This document shows positions 1 to 12,348 of a stretch of DNA of 64,000 nucleotides, piece by piece; position 1 is the stretch's first letter; each line of letters starts with the position of its first letter. Position numbers and translations under genes: made by a program. A model generated the notes under the pieces. It searched no databases and was not told the origin of the DNA. It was given only the letters and a program-made list of their open reading frames with translations. Location of the stretch: NCBI GenBank assembly GCA_001792895.1, contig MARA01000024.1, positions 434,001 to 498,000 on the forward strand. The letters run 5' to 3'. The DNA is from Lentinus brumalis (taxonomy: Eukaryota; Basidiomycota; Agaricomycetes; Polyporales; Polyporaceae).

Positions 1-2
1 TC

Positions 3-682
3 CAGCAGGAGTGCTTCCACTTTCAGCGAATGACGACGTATGTAGATCACGTCAACCCCGAGCTTGCCCCCAGATGGAGAGACGAAGTTATCTGGGACAA
101 GGCCTGTCCCACATTCGTGGACGATGACGATAACTTGTTGGAATACGACACTGATGATGAGAACGCTCCAAGGTAAGTATCAACGAGTCTCTCATCTTTC
201 TCTTGCTCAATATACTGCCTCACTCAGATCGCCAGCGCCTACGATGGTCAAATGGCACCGCAGAGCGCAACCTCAAGAACCACCGACCGCGGACGCTGAG
301 GCCACCGGAGATAAAGGGTATGAAGCCTGCACTTACTGGCGCAAAGCTGCTTACACAAACTAACTTATCTGCACTTTGCAGCTCGTCGGTGCCCGCAGGG
401 GTACCGCTTGTGACTGAGAGCGCGTCAGCTCCTGCCTCTCCGAAGCGTAAACAGGTCGATGAAGATGACCAGGCACCGCGCGCGAAGAAACGTGTGCGCC
501 GCTCACGGGCAACCGTGGGCGTAGTCGGTACTCCAGTCCCAAGTCGACTGACGCGTTCTGCTGCAAGGAAGAAGAACGCGGAAGGACGGACAATGGCGGG
601 GATCGATGAGGAGGAGGAGGAACAGGACATGATCAGCGTGCTTAGCATCCTCACACAGCCGGCCGACGACGACACTGATTGA
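3..682 (+). CDS. 3' end of an unknown basic/acidic nuclear-type protein (5' part outside window)
   Basis: I do not recognise this protein. Three exons can be read in one frame: 3-172, 228-317 and 382-682, with GTAAGT...CAG and GTATGA...CAG introns, ending in TGA at 680-682. The first visible exon is acidic near its end (DDDDNLLEYDTDDEN). The last exon carries two basic clusters, PKRK and RAKKRVRRSR, which look like nuclear localisation signals, and then an acidic run (DEEEEEQD) close to the C-terminus. The product is probably a nuclear or chromatin-associated protein, which is inference from composition only. The beginning of the gene lies upstream of base 1, so length and domains are unknown. 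Confidence 0.55.
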
Positions 683-1373
683 CCTGACGTACTCACTTCT
701 ATCCTGGTCTCGCTTTCTCCGTACCTTGCACACTAATCCCGGACACACATATACCTCAGTGGCTAGCTCTGGCGAGCCGTTGATGTGCCTATGAACCCTT
801 CCTAACATTTCCTGGATCATCTGTATCTTTATAAGGCTATTCTCATATTCTCTGGAACCCTTTCTCGTCTTTGGAGACATTCCTGGACTCCTCCGCCCGG
901 CGCCTCCCAGTCGGGACGCCGCTCCCCGTTCCCAGCCACGCGTCTATCCTTCTGCCGACTCTTGATTACGATCGTGCATTCGTATTGTGCGGAGGATGTC
1001 GCAAAGTCTATCAAGTGATATTTTAATATCTCCCCCTAAGCGTCTAGTGAAGGCCCGGATCTGGGGTACTAGTAGGGCTTGACATGGCCAGGGACTCCCT
1101 CACCGACCTGAACGCGTCGTACGGCCTCGACCCAAAGCTGACTTGTTCTGGTGTCTTCGACTGACCAGTCATCTCCTCAACAGCGTCAGACTCTGCGCGT
1201 ACACACGAGTCAACTGGATCGGGCGCTGATCACCATTGAGGTGAGTCATAGCATACCTCTTGCGACGCGAAACGAAACTCAAAGCAACCAAGTTAACACA
1301 GATCTCGCAGAACACCGTAAGTATCGAAGCCCCGTAGGCCAACAATCCTCGCTTCAATCAACTCCTCGTCGCC
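683..1373. other. Intergenic region between the unknown gene and the FAD oxidase gene
   Basis: No coding sequence is supported here. The two flanking genes are co-oriented, so this holds the 3' flank of the first and the promoter and leader of the oxidase gene. No clear TATA box or repeat was noticed. Confidence 0.5.
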
Positions 1374-3032
1374 ATGTCTGCCAAACTCGAGAGTCAGATC
1401 CTGATTGTCGGCGCTGGAGTATTCGGTATCTCCACGGCCTCCCACCTCCTCAGTAGAGGATACAAGAACGTGACTGTCATAGACCGTTCAACCGTGCTGC
1501 CGGCACCCGATGCTGCTAGTACCGACAAGAACAAAAGTGCGCACTTCAGACGTTTCTACGTGATACGTGCTGAGAACGCGACTAGTTGTTAGAAGCTCCT
1601 ACGCCGACCCATTCTATACGGCTCTCGCACGCGAAGCCATCGCCGCCTGGAAGAACACAGAAGAATGGGGCGATACCTACCACGAGTATGTCCAAGCCGG
1701 GGTTCGACCCCGCAGACCACTCACGACTTCGATGATACAGATCCGGGGTATACTGCGCAATGCAAGGTCAAGACAGCTACATCGATGAGGCTTACAAGAA
1801 CGACGTCGCACATGGTGCACGCGTCGACGAGCTGCCAACTCCAGAAGCCGTCCGGAGCATTTTTCCTGCGGACGTCAACGTCTTCGTCCCGGACAATGCC
1901 CGAGGCTTCCTCAACCACGACGGCGGATGGGCCTTTGCATCGCAAGGCGTCGAACGTATGATGGCCAAAGTCACTTCTCTTGGTGGGAAGATCATCCCAG
2001 GGAAAGCGGTCGTAGAGCTGCTGAAGGCTGATGGAAAGGCCACCGGAGTCCGGTGCGCCGATGGGAGCGTCCTCGAGGCAGACTTGGTGGTTCTGGCCGT
2101 CGGTTCTTGGACGGCGTCCGCCTTCCCCGGACTCGGTCTGGATGGGCAATGCCTGGCTACTGGGTGAGAACTCTGCCTCTTAGTCCCGCTCAAACCAACC
2201 TACTGATCTTCCGCGCCCGTCTGATAGCCAAACGGTGACATTCGTCCAATTGACACCCGAGGAAGGCGACCGATATAGACAGTGTCCAGTCTACGTCGAC
2301 TTCCACTCGGGCTTCTACATCTTCCCGGTGAGAGAGCGTGCCTGCAAGGTGTACGGAATGCCGCCGATTGACATCCATACAACATGCAGCCTAACCACGA
2401 GAACATCGTGAAGCTCGCCATCCACTCTGGAGGTTTCGTGCAGAAGATCAGGCAAGAGAACTCCGACGTCTACGTATCGACGCCACGCACAGTGGTCTCG
2501 GACGGGGTTGACGGCCTGCGCATTCCGAAGTCTTCTGTGCAAAAACTCAGGGCCGAACTCGCGCGCATCTACCCCGACCTGGCCAAGAAGCCACTCAGCG
2601 GGACGCGGCTCTGCTGGTATGAAACTTAGCCCACCTGGTGACTTGCGAAAAGAACCTCATGCAACCTTCTGGTCGTCCTTACCTAGGTATACTGATTCCA
2701 CGAACGACGACTGGGTTATCGGTGCTCACCCAGACATCGGGAACGTGTTCATGGCGACTTCTGGGAGTGGACACGCGTATAAGGTTCGTTGATCAGCTTT
2801 CGAATCACTGATTAACAAGGCACTCCGCTTACACGTGCTCCAGTTCCTACCCAACATTGGCCGCCTCGTTGTCGATGCCATCGAGGGGAAGCTGTTGCCA
2901 GAACTCGTGAAGAAATTTGCGGTCAACCGTCTGCACGAGCACGATGTCACGGAGCCCGAGGTCCGCCTCAACCCACCAGCGGAGTTGATAGTGGACGAAC
3001 TCTGCACGCCAGACGACCTGCTGCCTGCTTGA
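1374..3032 (+). CDS. FAD-dependent oxidase of the sarcosine / fructosyl-amino-acid oxidase family
   Basis: Seven exons: 1374-1536, 1586-1685, 1741-2163, 2228-2327, 2390-2616, 2687-2783 and 2844-3032, giving about 432 residues, normal for the family. The N-terminus has the dinucleotide-binding motif GAGVFG at residues 13-18, followed by the family signature RSSYADPFY after the first intron. Cys337, in RLCWYTDS, aligns with the cysteine that binds FAD covalently in monomeric sarcosine oxidase and fungal Amadoriases. Enzymes of this family oxidise secondary amines such as fructosyl amino acids, sarcosine, pipecolate or saccharopine, releasing hydrogen peroxide. Which substrate applies here cannot be decided from sequence. 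No secretion signal was seen, so a cytosolic or peroxisomal site is likely. The start was chosen because the Rossmann motif follows directly. Confidence 0.9.
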
Positions 3033-3214
3033 CGCACGGGGAGACTGTTGTAGATTGATGTGCAGTCTATGGATTAGTCGTATTGTATACAGATGGAGCA
3101 CTTCTAGCTACAGTACTTTTGCTCGTGAGCACTGTCCTGGTCAAAAAGACAGGTCCGTCCGTCACGTAGGTGCAGACCTTTTTGTTAACAATTCTCCCGC
3201 TTGTCATGCTGAGT
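3033..3214. other. Short convergent intergenic spacer
   Basis: About 180 bp between the stop codons of the FAD oxidase (+) and the carbamoyl-phosphate synthase gene (-). It must hold both polyadenylation regions; nothing else was seen. Confidence 0.5.
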
Positions 3215-6200
3215 TCACGCGTGGAAGCCAATCCACTCGGCCCATGACTTGACCTCGGAAGGAATACGGCCTTCGGTGTATGGCTTCAGGCCGCCCTCCG
3301 GGATCTTCCTGGCCAGACTCTCAACGAAGAGTTGTGCGCAACGTGCGTTGTTCAACAACGGCAGACCGAAGTCAACGGCGTTTCTGATCGGGACATGTAT
3401 CAGAATCAAAACCACTCCACCGTACGAAGCCAAGAATAACTGAAGAACTCACCGCCGCGCAACATAGTCTTCGTCCGTGGCATCCTTGCCGCGCGCCTTC
3501 GCGAGGTTGATAACGCACTCAATGTCGTACTCGTCGAACACCTCGCGCAACAAACGCTTGTCCTGCTTCGGGAAGAAGATCCGCTTCGCCGACACGTACG
3601 GGAGGTTGTTCAAGAACTCCTCCACCACGGGCGAAGAGCAGTACAACTTGAAGCCGAGGTCGGTGAGCTGCTTCGCGATCGTTGCCATTTCCGGCTTCGT
3701 GATGTCTCCGCCGATAAGCACGCCAGTGTTGGGGCGCGGCTTCTTGAAACCAGTCGTGCTGAGCAGGGCCGCCCAGTACGCCTCCTGGATGTCCCGGCCG
3801 AAGCTCGCAACTTCACCAGTACTTGCCATCTCTGCGGAAAAGAACGTCACTCACTGTCAGTGACTAGCACCAATTTTGACATATCAGCATGTGAACACGC
3901 ACCGACACCCAAGAAGGGGTCCGCGCCCGCAAGCCGGGTCCACGAGAATTGCGAGACCTTGATCGCGGTGTAGTTACGCTTCTCCGCCATGATGTCTACC
4001 GGCTCTGGCACGTCCTGGTCAACGATCGCCGCAGTCGCAGTATCGATGAAGTTCCTGCCGAGAACCTTCGAGACGAAGGGGAACGACCGTGACGCGCGCA
4101 GGTTACATTCGATGACCTTGAACTCGGCCGGCTCGCCGGGCTGTTCGGACGGCTTGCGGATGACCTGCATGTTGTACGGCCCGGAAATCTCGAACGCGGA
4201 GGCGACCTTTTCGGCGATCTGCTTCAGGCGGACCATCTCGTCGTCCGTGAGGGAGAAGGGAGGAAGGACGAGCGTGGCGTCGCCGGAGTGGACACCGGCG
4301 TTCTCGACGTGCTCAGAGATAGCGTGGAGCAGGAGACGACCCTGGTGAGCGACAGCGTCGACGTCGATCTCCTGGGCGTTGTCGATGAACTTGGTGATAA
4401 CAACCGGGTGCAGGGGAGAGACTGAGGCGGCGGCAGACAGGTTGTACTCCAACGCGGACTCCTCGTAGACGACGTTCATAGCAGCTCCGGACAGGACGTA
4501 GGAGGGACGAATGAGGACGGGATATCTATTCAAATGAAGTCAGTACGACAGGATAGCGACTCGCTTAGTGTACGCACCCGACGCGCTGAGCAAATTCCTT
4601 GGCGGCATCAACGGAGGTGACCTCGGTCCACTCAGGCTGATCAACACCGATGCTGTCCAGAATAGACGAGAACTTGTGGCGATCCTCCGCGCTGTCGATC
4701 TTCTCAGGGTCAGTACCGAGTACGTTCACACCAGTCTGCTTGAGGCGCAGTGCGATGTTCTGAGGCAATTGACCTGTACACATCATGAGTGGCTGCGCAT
4801 GGTGCCTTGTGCATAGGACGTACCTCCGACGCTGACGATGACACCGTGGGCTTGTTCGAGCTCGTAGATATCCATGACACGCTCAAAGCCAAGCTCCTCA
4901 AAGTAGAGCCTGTCGGCCTCGTCGAAGTCGGTGGAGACCGTCTCGGGGTTGTAGTTGACCATGATCGTCCTCTTGCCCATTTCGCGGAGCTTACGTGCGC
5001 AAGTAACCGCGCACCAGTCGAACTCGACGCTGCTGCCAATACGGTAGACACCGCTGCCCAGGACCATCGTGCCGTGCTCGTCGAAGTCGACATCGTGCTC
5101 GGATGCGTTGTACGTGGTGTAGAGGTAGTTCGTGTGCGCGGGGTACTCAGCAGCGAGGGTGTCGATACGCTTGACGAAGGGAGTAATACCGAGAGACTTG
5201 CGGTGCGCACGGACGGTGAGCTCGTCCGACGAGACGAGCTCAGAGATGTGCAGATCCGAAAAGCCCATGCGCTTCGCACGCTGCATGAGTTCTTGGTCAA
5301 TCGCCTCGATGGAACCAGCGGCCTTGAGTGCATAGACAGTGTTGACGATGTTCTCGATCTTGTAGAGGAACCACTGCAGACCGATGTCAATCATGCTGTC
5401 ATTGCTCCGGCCAGCGAGAACTAACCTTGTCGATCTTCGTGATATCGTGGAGCTTGTCGACCGTGTACTGCTTCTTGAACATCGCGTATGCAATTGCGAA
5501 GAGCCGCATGTCCGTTGGCCTGCTGAGAGCGCGATCGAGATCCTCGGGCTGAACGTACGCCTCAAAGCCCTTCCAGCGCGGGTCTACCTGACGAATAGCC
5601 TTCTGCAGACTCTCCTCGAATGTACGACCGATAGCCATGACTTCACCGACGGACTTCATCGCCGAACCAACCTCGCGATTAACCGCCGAGAACTTCGCCA
5701 GGTCCCACTTGGGGATCTTCGTAACGATATAGTCCAGCGAAGGTTCAAAGCATGCCGTTGTCGTCTTCGTCACCGCGTTCGGGAGCTCAGGGAGCGTGTG
5801 TCCGAGAGCAATCTTCGCCGCCGTGTATGCCAGTGGATAGCCAGTTGCCTTGGACGCGAGTGCACTACGCGGCATTAGCGAGTGCCCTTGGCGCGCATGG
5901 TGAAATTTACCTTGACCGACTCAATCGCGCGTTCACTTCGATGACACAGTACTCCCTTGACGTCGGGTTGAGCGCGTACTGGATGTTGCACTCGCCGACG
6001 ACGCCCAGGTGCCGGATGACCTTCAAAGCAGCAGACCGGAGCATGTGGTACTCGTCATCGGGCAGCGTCTGCGACGGCGCCACGACTATGGAGTCGCCAG
6101 TGTGCGTACCAAGCGGGTCGAAGTTCTCCATGTTACAGCAAATGATCGTGTTCTAGGCAATTGTTAGCTAACGACCGATGGCCACGACGGAGTAAAGACC

Positions 6201-7408
6201 TACGTCCGCAGCGTCCCGAACGACCTCATACTCGAGTTCCTTCCATCCCTTCATGCTCCGTTCAATGAGCACTTGGGGACTGAGACTGAGACTCTTTGCC
6301 GAAAGGTCGCGCAGTTCATCCGGGTTGTTCGCGAAGCCAGAACCAAGACCACCCAACGTGAATGCCGAACGCAGAATAACCGGGTAACCAATCTTCTCCG
6401 CTGCGCTCAACGCGTCGTTGACAGATGAAACGGCGGTAGACTGAGCAACAGGGATGTCGATTTCTGTTGCAATTGAATAGTCAGCTGTTGGTCTTCGTGC
6501 AAACTGCGATGCCAATAATTGCGTTCGTCATCATGTCGGGTCCTACTCGACTCCAGTCAATCAACAGCAAGCGGTGATCCGCAGCTCCGTGTCCAGTAGA
6601 TTCGTGGATTCGTCGAACTGTCCGTGGACGAAATCACCATCGTTCGGATGTTCTCAGACCGCTTGAGGTAAACGGTCACGTGATCAATTCGAAAACACAG
6701 AATGACTCGCTCTCCATCGCGCGAAGTGCGGTTGAAAAAATGGATGGAAGATGACGCACCCTTGAGAGCCTGAACGAAGAGGTCACGATCCTCCGAAACT
6801 TCCAATGTGCGAATTGGAGTGCCCAACACACGAACACCGAGCCGGTCCAAGACACCCATCTTGTCGAGCTCAATGCCGACGTTGAGAGCGCTCTGACCAC
6901 CGAAGGTAAGCAGGATACCATCTGGACGTTCCTTTTCCAAGACATAGGCGACGTAATCCGGGGTAATAGGCAAGAAGTAGACCTCCGAAGCAAGCTGGTG
7001 CGAAGTTTGCCACGTCGCGATGTTCGGGTTGATAAGAACCGCGTCGACGCCCTCCTCGCGGAGGGCCTTGAGTGCCTGAGAGCCGGAGTAGTCGAATTCG
7101 CCCGCCTGGCCGATACTGAGGCCGCCGCTGCCCACGATAAGGACCTTCTTGACGTCAGGGCGGGGAATTTTGGGGAGGACTTTTGCGGAGATCTTGCGGG
7201 CGAGCTCTGAGGGGGAGTTCAGCACATGTTCCTCGCCGTCGTTCTGACCGTAAGAGCCGACAGCAGCGCGGGCGACCGCTCTGGCAGGGCGAGTAGGAGC
7301 GAGAGCGCGACGAGCATGAGAGAGGTGGAACTGTCGAGCAAAACGCGCTGAGCCCAGTATTCGGGAGGGACTCCAGCCGTGCTGGAGTCGTAGGAGACCC
7401 GTGGTCAT
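3215..7408 (-). CDS. CPA2: Carbamoyl-phosphate synthase large subunit, mitochondrial, arginine pathway
   Basis: Nine exons (7408-6760, 6463-6204, 6152-5911, 5864-5426, 5373-4824, 4773-4578, 4525-3903, 3831-3453, 3383-3215) join in frame to about 1168 residues, the usual length of fungal arginine-specific large subunits. The first 60 or so residues are Arg/Ala/Ser rich with almost no acidic residue, a typical matrix presequence. Then come the first ATP-grasp half ([19 protein letters not shown]), the oligomerisation region, the second ATP-grasp half ([17 protein letters not shown]) and a C-terminal MGS-like regulatory domain. The enzyme makes carbamoyl phosphate from ammonia passed on by a separate glutaminase subunit, bicarbonate and two ATP. 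There is no fused glutaminase or aspartate transcarbamylase, which argues for the arginine and not the pyrimidine enzyme. ATG 7408 is the first true ATG of the open frame. The 296 nt first intron is longer than the others (46-70 nt). Confidence 0.95.
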
Positions 7409-9717
7409 CGTCGTCGACGTCGACGGTGGTGGCAAGAAGCAACCTGCTCGCTGTGTGACTCGACCTTTGACTCGCGCTCATTTGCCCGCAAATTATGGAG
7501 ATAAGGGTGTTATCTGGCCAAAAACGGGTTAGCTCCCGCCCCGCGCCTCAGCAGCCCTCCGACTAACTATTAGACCTTCCACTACATGATGATGCTGTCT
7601 CTACGAACAATGATCAAGAGAAGAAGACAGGGGTTTTATGGTACTTCTGCTCGTGCGACTTCATCTCAAGGCTCTACGAATCTCACCGCAATGATCACAT
7701 GGATAAGTACTTACTATGAGCTGGCCGAGGTTAGTAAGTACTCAACGTTGTGACCCAGGGCGTGGTCCGCTTCGTTCTACCAGTCGCCAGGAAAATGATC
7801 CTCCGAGGAAGGTTACAGGTGAGGTCTCCCTGCTTCAGGCCAGATATTCACGGAATGTACTAATTGAATGTCATACTTATGCTCAGGTTTCGCACTGAGG
7901 TGCACGATACTACCGTGTGCCAGTTGCCAGCGATGTCGACGACATGACACGACCGAGCTGCGCGAGGCACACACATACTTCTGATTATATCTAGACTGAC
8001 CAACGTCGCAGCTTGCTGCGGTGTGTACTAGTTTTGAGACTCGGCGAGACACAAACATCGGGTATCCAATCAGCATACTTACTCGCCGAGCTGGGGCCCC
8101 TCATGTGTTTTACCACTGCTCCCTCCCTTCCGGACCGCCATAAGTCAGTTCTTTTGCGTAAGGAGTATGTTGCCTCAAGACCCCAGATACATCGGACCTG
8201 TTGACGGTCTTTGGTCGGTCCTACGTGCACAAGTATCGGTCAGCAAGTCCCTCCGATTCGTCCGCTTGCTCTTATGAAACACTACGCCAATGATAAGACT
8301 ACCAGCCATCGCGTCCTATCACCACCCACTCCGAGGTGCCCTCGACTCGAGAACGGAACAAGACCTTTCAACGTTCAAGGTAAGGAGTTGCGCGAAGCTT
8401 CTATTCACCCGCCAATCTCCCTCGTGAGTTCTGTCTCTGCGCATGCACAATCCACCGAGCTAACCTTCGAGCCCCTCGTGTAGGTAGACAGGCAAAGCAC
8501 CACCCCAGTGGACACTAGCGGCCGATCCGCCACCGCTTAATACTGTAGTCTCCGACCTTCCTCGCACTCGGCACGCCGTCGTAATGACAGCCACGTATGA
8601 GCGTCGACGACTCAACCCGAGCTATCTGCGCGAGAAGCACCTCCGAGAACGATCGAACCCTGTCCAACAACCAGTATCGAGTGGCGTTGGCGGTCCGTCG
8701 CTGTGACATCCGGAGACAGGTGCGCTTCTCTTCTGAACCTTGATAGCTGCTACTCCTCCCCAGCGCGATGCCTGGGTAGGACAGAGTCTATCGGCACTCC
8801 GACCATCGAGGAATATCAGACTTCGGATGCACCTTGCTGAAGACTGCGCACTCCGCGTCGTCCGCCGGTGCCACACGGCGCCGAATCCGGCGTGTACTGA
8901 GCAAGTATCCTGTGAACACGCAGCGATCCGCTCTTCAGTCGCACAAACCTTCGAGCCTCGACCCGGAGATGGAGCCCAGTTCCCAGGCTGTATACATAAG
9001 GTACACGAAGTCTAACTGTGGTGCAGAACCGCATCTCCCAGGCGCATCATAGCCACTCGTGCGATCCCTCGACTGTATGCGGCCCTAGTGCGGCGTGGCA
9101 CTCTGAGGGCGGCCGACGACTACGATCGGTATCTATGGTAGATGACCCCCATCCTGCGACCAATTCACACAATGCAAGCGGTACATGCCTTGCTCCGAGT
9201 ACTTGGAGCGATTGAACATTGGCAGTTACATTCACCGTACGTCAAGGGTCCTTGGACCCTTTTTGACAGACATTGAAGCTGAGGATCGTCGTTGCCTTTC
9301 GGTTCAGGGCGTTCCTCCACACTCACTGACCAGTCGTCACGGGCAGTCTATCTCTCTGCACGCGACTCCCACTGGGCCGGAGGTTGTGTGGAACGTGGGC
9401 GTCGATCAGCATGCATATGCTTTCTTCACATACCCGGTGAACCTCTGCTGGGCGCAACTGGCCTTCTAGTGAGATGCATTGAGCGTCCTGTACTAGCAGA
9501 AGACCGCAGAAGACCCCCGATAGCTTTCCCCACAGAGTCGAGCAGCAGTGTCAAGAGACTAATAAAGAAATGAATTGTGCTCTACATCTATGGAATACGT
9601 ACAAATACATATGACGTCGAGACTGCCTCCGAGACAAGAGAGAATTACTACAAGAATCACACTCAACAAAGCGATGTCGCCGAACCCACACCCACACAGT
9701 GACAACGACAGTCCATT
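7409..9717. other. 2.3 kb gap between CPA2 and PAL
   Basis: No gene is supported. Short open frames exist on both strands but show no motif, no convincing splice pattern and no similarity to other parts of the window. The right end near 7409-7500 is the CPA2 promoter and leader; the end near 9717 is the PAL 3' flank. It may contain decayed transposon sequence or an unrecognised non-coding RNA. Confidence 0.4.
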
Positions 9718-12348
9718 CTATGCCTGCGCGAAGAGCCCCACCACGACGTCCTGCATCTTCCCATCCCGAATCGCCTCATGGATGAGCGCGATGTTCTGCC
9801 CAATCGTCTGCTCCTCGACGCCCGGGCCCTCCTGGAAGTTGTGCAGGTTCTCCGCGCCGTGCATGCGAATCCCGAGCGTGACGCGGATGTACTCGTACAC
9901 GGCGCGCGACTTGCCCAGGTACGAGCTCGCGGGCGCCGGGCCCTTCGCTCCCTGGAGGTACTGTTCCCGCAGGCGGACGAGCGACGCGGTCATGCGCTCC
10001 GCGAGCGTAGCGCGGAAGGACACGATCTCGTCGAGCGCGTGCAACCCCGCGTTCTGCGCACAGAAGTCGACGAGCGTCGTCGTGGTCGCGCCCGCGACCG
10101 TGCGCATGCGCGCAACGACGTCCATCGTGCTCGTAGTGTCGAGTGAGCGGCGGATTTCGCGGGAGATAGCGGGGACGAGCAGGTTCAGGTGGATGCTGGA
10201 TAGGTGGGGGCCGAAGGAGCGTGTGAGCTCCTCGCGCAGGATCTCGTCGACCTCCAGCTGGAACTCGTGCTGCAGGGCACGGAGATCGAGAGCCTGGCAC
10301 AGCGCGTAGAGGTAGCTGGCCGTGAGGAGGGAGAGGACCTCCAGCGAGTTGAGCGTCGCACGGGCGGAAATGAGTGCGAGGGAGCTGCACGGCCAGATCA
10401 GACTCCTGAATGCATTCAGATAGTGACTGTACGTACTTCACAGCCTGGTTGTGCATCTCCGCAGATTGGACGTGCGTGGAGACAGGGTTCGCAAGGTAGC
10501 CAAGCTCACCGACATAGGCCGCCGCATGAATGTCGATACCCTTTGCGAAGTAGTTGTGGGATGGATCAGTCGCAGAAAGGTTCGGAGGCAATCCACGGTT
10601 CATAGCGGGGTTGATGAGCTCGGTGCACTGCGCAAAGAGGAGCTTTCCGATGTGGTGGAGCGCGAGACGTGTCTTCTCCATAGCATTGGTGACAGACATG
10701 GCCTGGAAGTTCCCACCGTGATGAACCTCGCCGGTCTCACCGTCGACGAGCGGGTTGTCCGTGGCTGTGATGGTGGTGATTAGCCGGCGGAGGACAGGTT
10801 TGCGGACGCCACACTTACTGGAGTTACACTCAATCGTAATCGAAGCGAACGCGGATAGAATATCCTCTACTTGCGGCCCGAGGAACTGTGCGGAAGTGCG
10901 CAGCGGGTACCTATCTTGACGAAGCTCGCCGATGTCCGCGGAGATGTGCTTCTCCTCTTCGACAGTCACAGCAAACTGCGAGCCTGACAGAAGATCAGCA
11001 ATCGTGGCAGCCACCTCGACTTGCCCAGGGTGCGGGCGTGCAACGGCGTGGATGAATGGCGCGAAGGACCCGAGGGCGCCGAGCATGGCTTCCGTGCACA
11101 TCGCAGTGCAAACCTCGGCGAGAAGAGAGAGGTGAACCGCGTCGTGCACGGCAAGCGCGCCCACGGAAGCTGAGAACGCCGTGCCGTTCAAAATGCCGAG
11201 GTGCTCCTTCGATGCGAGAGTGATGGGTTCGAGGTGGTGGGCGGCCAGCGCATCGCGAGAAGAGACGATCCGGCGACCACGGAACGTCGAAGGGCCGTCG
11301 AAAACGCGGATAGAAGGGTTACCGATCAGAGTTCCAGCGATGTACGACAACGGGGAGAGATCTGTATTCGAAGAATAAGTAAACCAGAAGAGACGGAAGA
11401 TGTGGCAGCGGGCGCTGACCTCCAGATGCAGAGATGCTGCCGCGGAGAGGGACCAGAGGAATGATATTCTCGCGAAGGAGCGCACCCATGCGCTCAATAA
11501 GCTCCCAACGGACGCCGGAGTGCCCGCGGATGAGGGAGTTCATGCGGATGAGGATGGCGCCGCGGACCCACGACTCAGGCATGCTCGTCGACGTGAGTGG
11601 GTCGAGGAGCGGCAAAACAGTGGGAACATGTTCGGTGTCTGATGGCAGGACACCGGTGTGCTGGTGCTGGAAGAGAGCGAGACCGAGCGTCAGAGGGTCG
11701 TTGGTCCGCGTGTCGGCTAGCAGAGAGAATAGCGGTGAGAAATCGCTGAACGACACAGAATAATATTCGCTCACCACTCCCGCCGAAGCCAGTGCTGACG
11801 CCGTACACACTCTTCTGACCGTTGACCTTGTCGGCAATGACCTTGCGACTCTTGAGGACACGATCCTGGATTTCGGTATTATCGTCGAGCACCACGCCGG
11901 CTCCGTAGCGAGCGACGGCGGCGACGGCCGGGATGGAGAGGGTCTCGCCATCGACGAGAACGGACTGTCCATGCCTGTGGGTCCATGTAAGTAAGATCCT
12001 CGGACTCGGGTATGGGATGAGGCGGAGTTGCCATAAGCGGTCAGAGATAGGCCACTTTGAGCGGTGGGATCTACATTGGCAAGTTCCACCGCCCCTGTGA
12101 AGGAATGACGGGGGCGGTGGAACCCGCGATAAGAGAGGGCGGATGAAAGCTCACTTGAAACTCTCCAAGGCACGGTGGGACTCGATGAACTTGGTGAGGA
12201 GATGTGCCGTCGAGGATCCTTTCGGAGCCTCCGAAGCGGACACAGGGGCCACGGGTGCTGTCGGAGCAGACGCCTTCTTCAAGAGAACGGGCGAAGGCTC
12301 GTAGGCCGACGCGAAGTTCTGGGTCTTGGTGAAGGTGTAGCCGGGCAT
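9718..12348 (-). CDS. PAL: Phenylalanine ammonia-lyase
   Basis: Five exons (12348-12155, 11974-11775, 11716-11420, 11361-10437, 10384-9718) join to about 760 residues, slightly longer than most fungal PALs. The Ala-Ser-Gly triad that cyclises to the MIO electrophile is at residues 228-230, and intron 3 splits the next codon (Asp231 of the ASGDLSPLSY signature). Other family marks are [10 protein letters not shown] with the catalytic tyrosine, the [17 protein letters not shown] block, and NRGLPPNL and EMHNQAV near the C-terminal half. The enzyme deaminates phenylalanine, and often tyrosine, to trans-cinnamate in the cytosol; in basidiomycetes this feeds phenylpropanoid metabolites or nitrogen recovery. 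The start was taken at 12348, directly before the Ser/Pro-rich N-terminal extension; an upstream ATG at 12466 is in another frame. Confidence 0.95.

Noticed and set aside
9776..11497. 573-residue minus-strand open frame taken as one protein
   Set aside because: Its first two thirds are PAL exon 4, but it then reads through an intron into PAL exon 5 in the wrong frame (Arg/Pro-rich nonsense).
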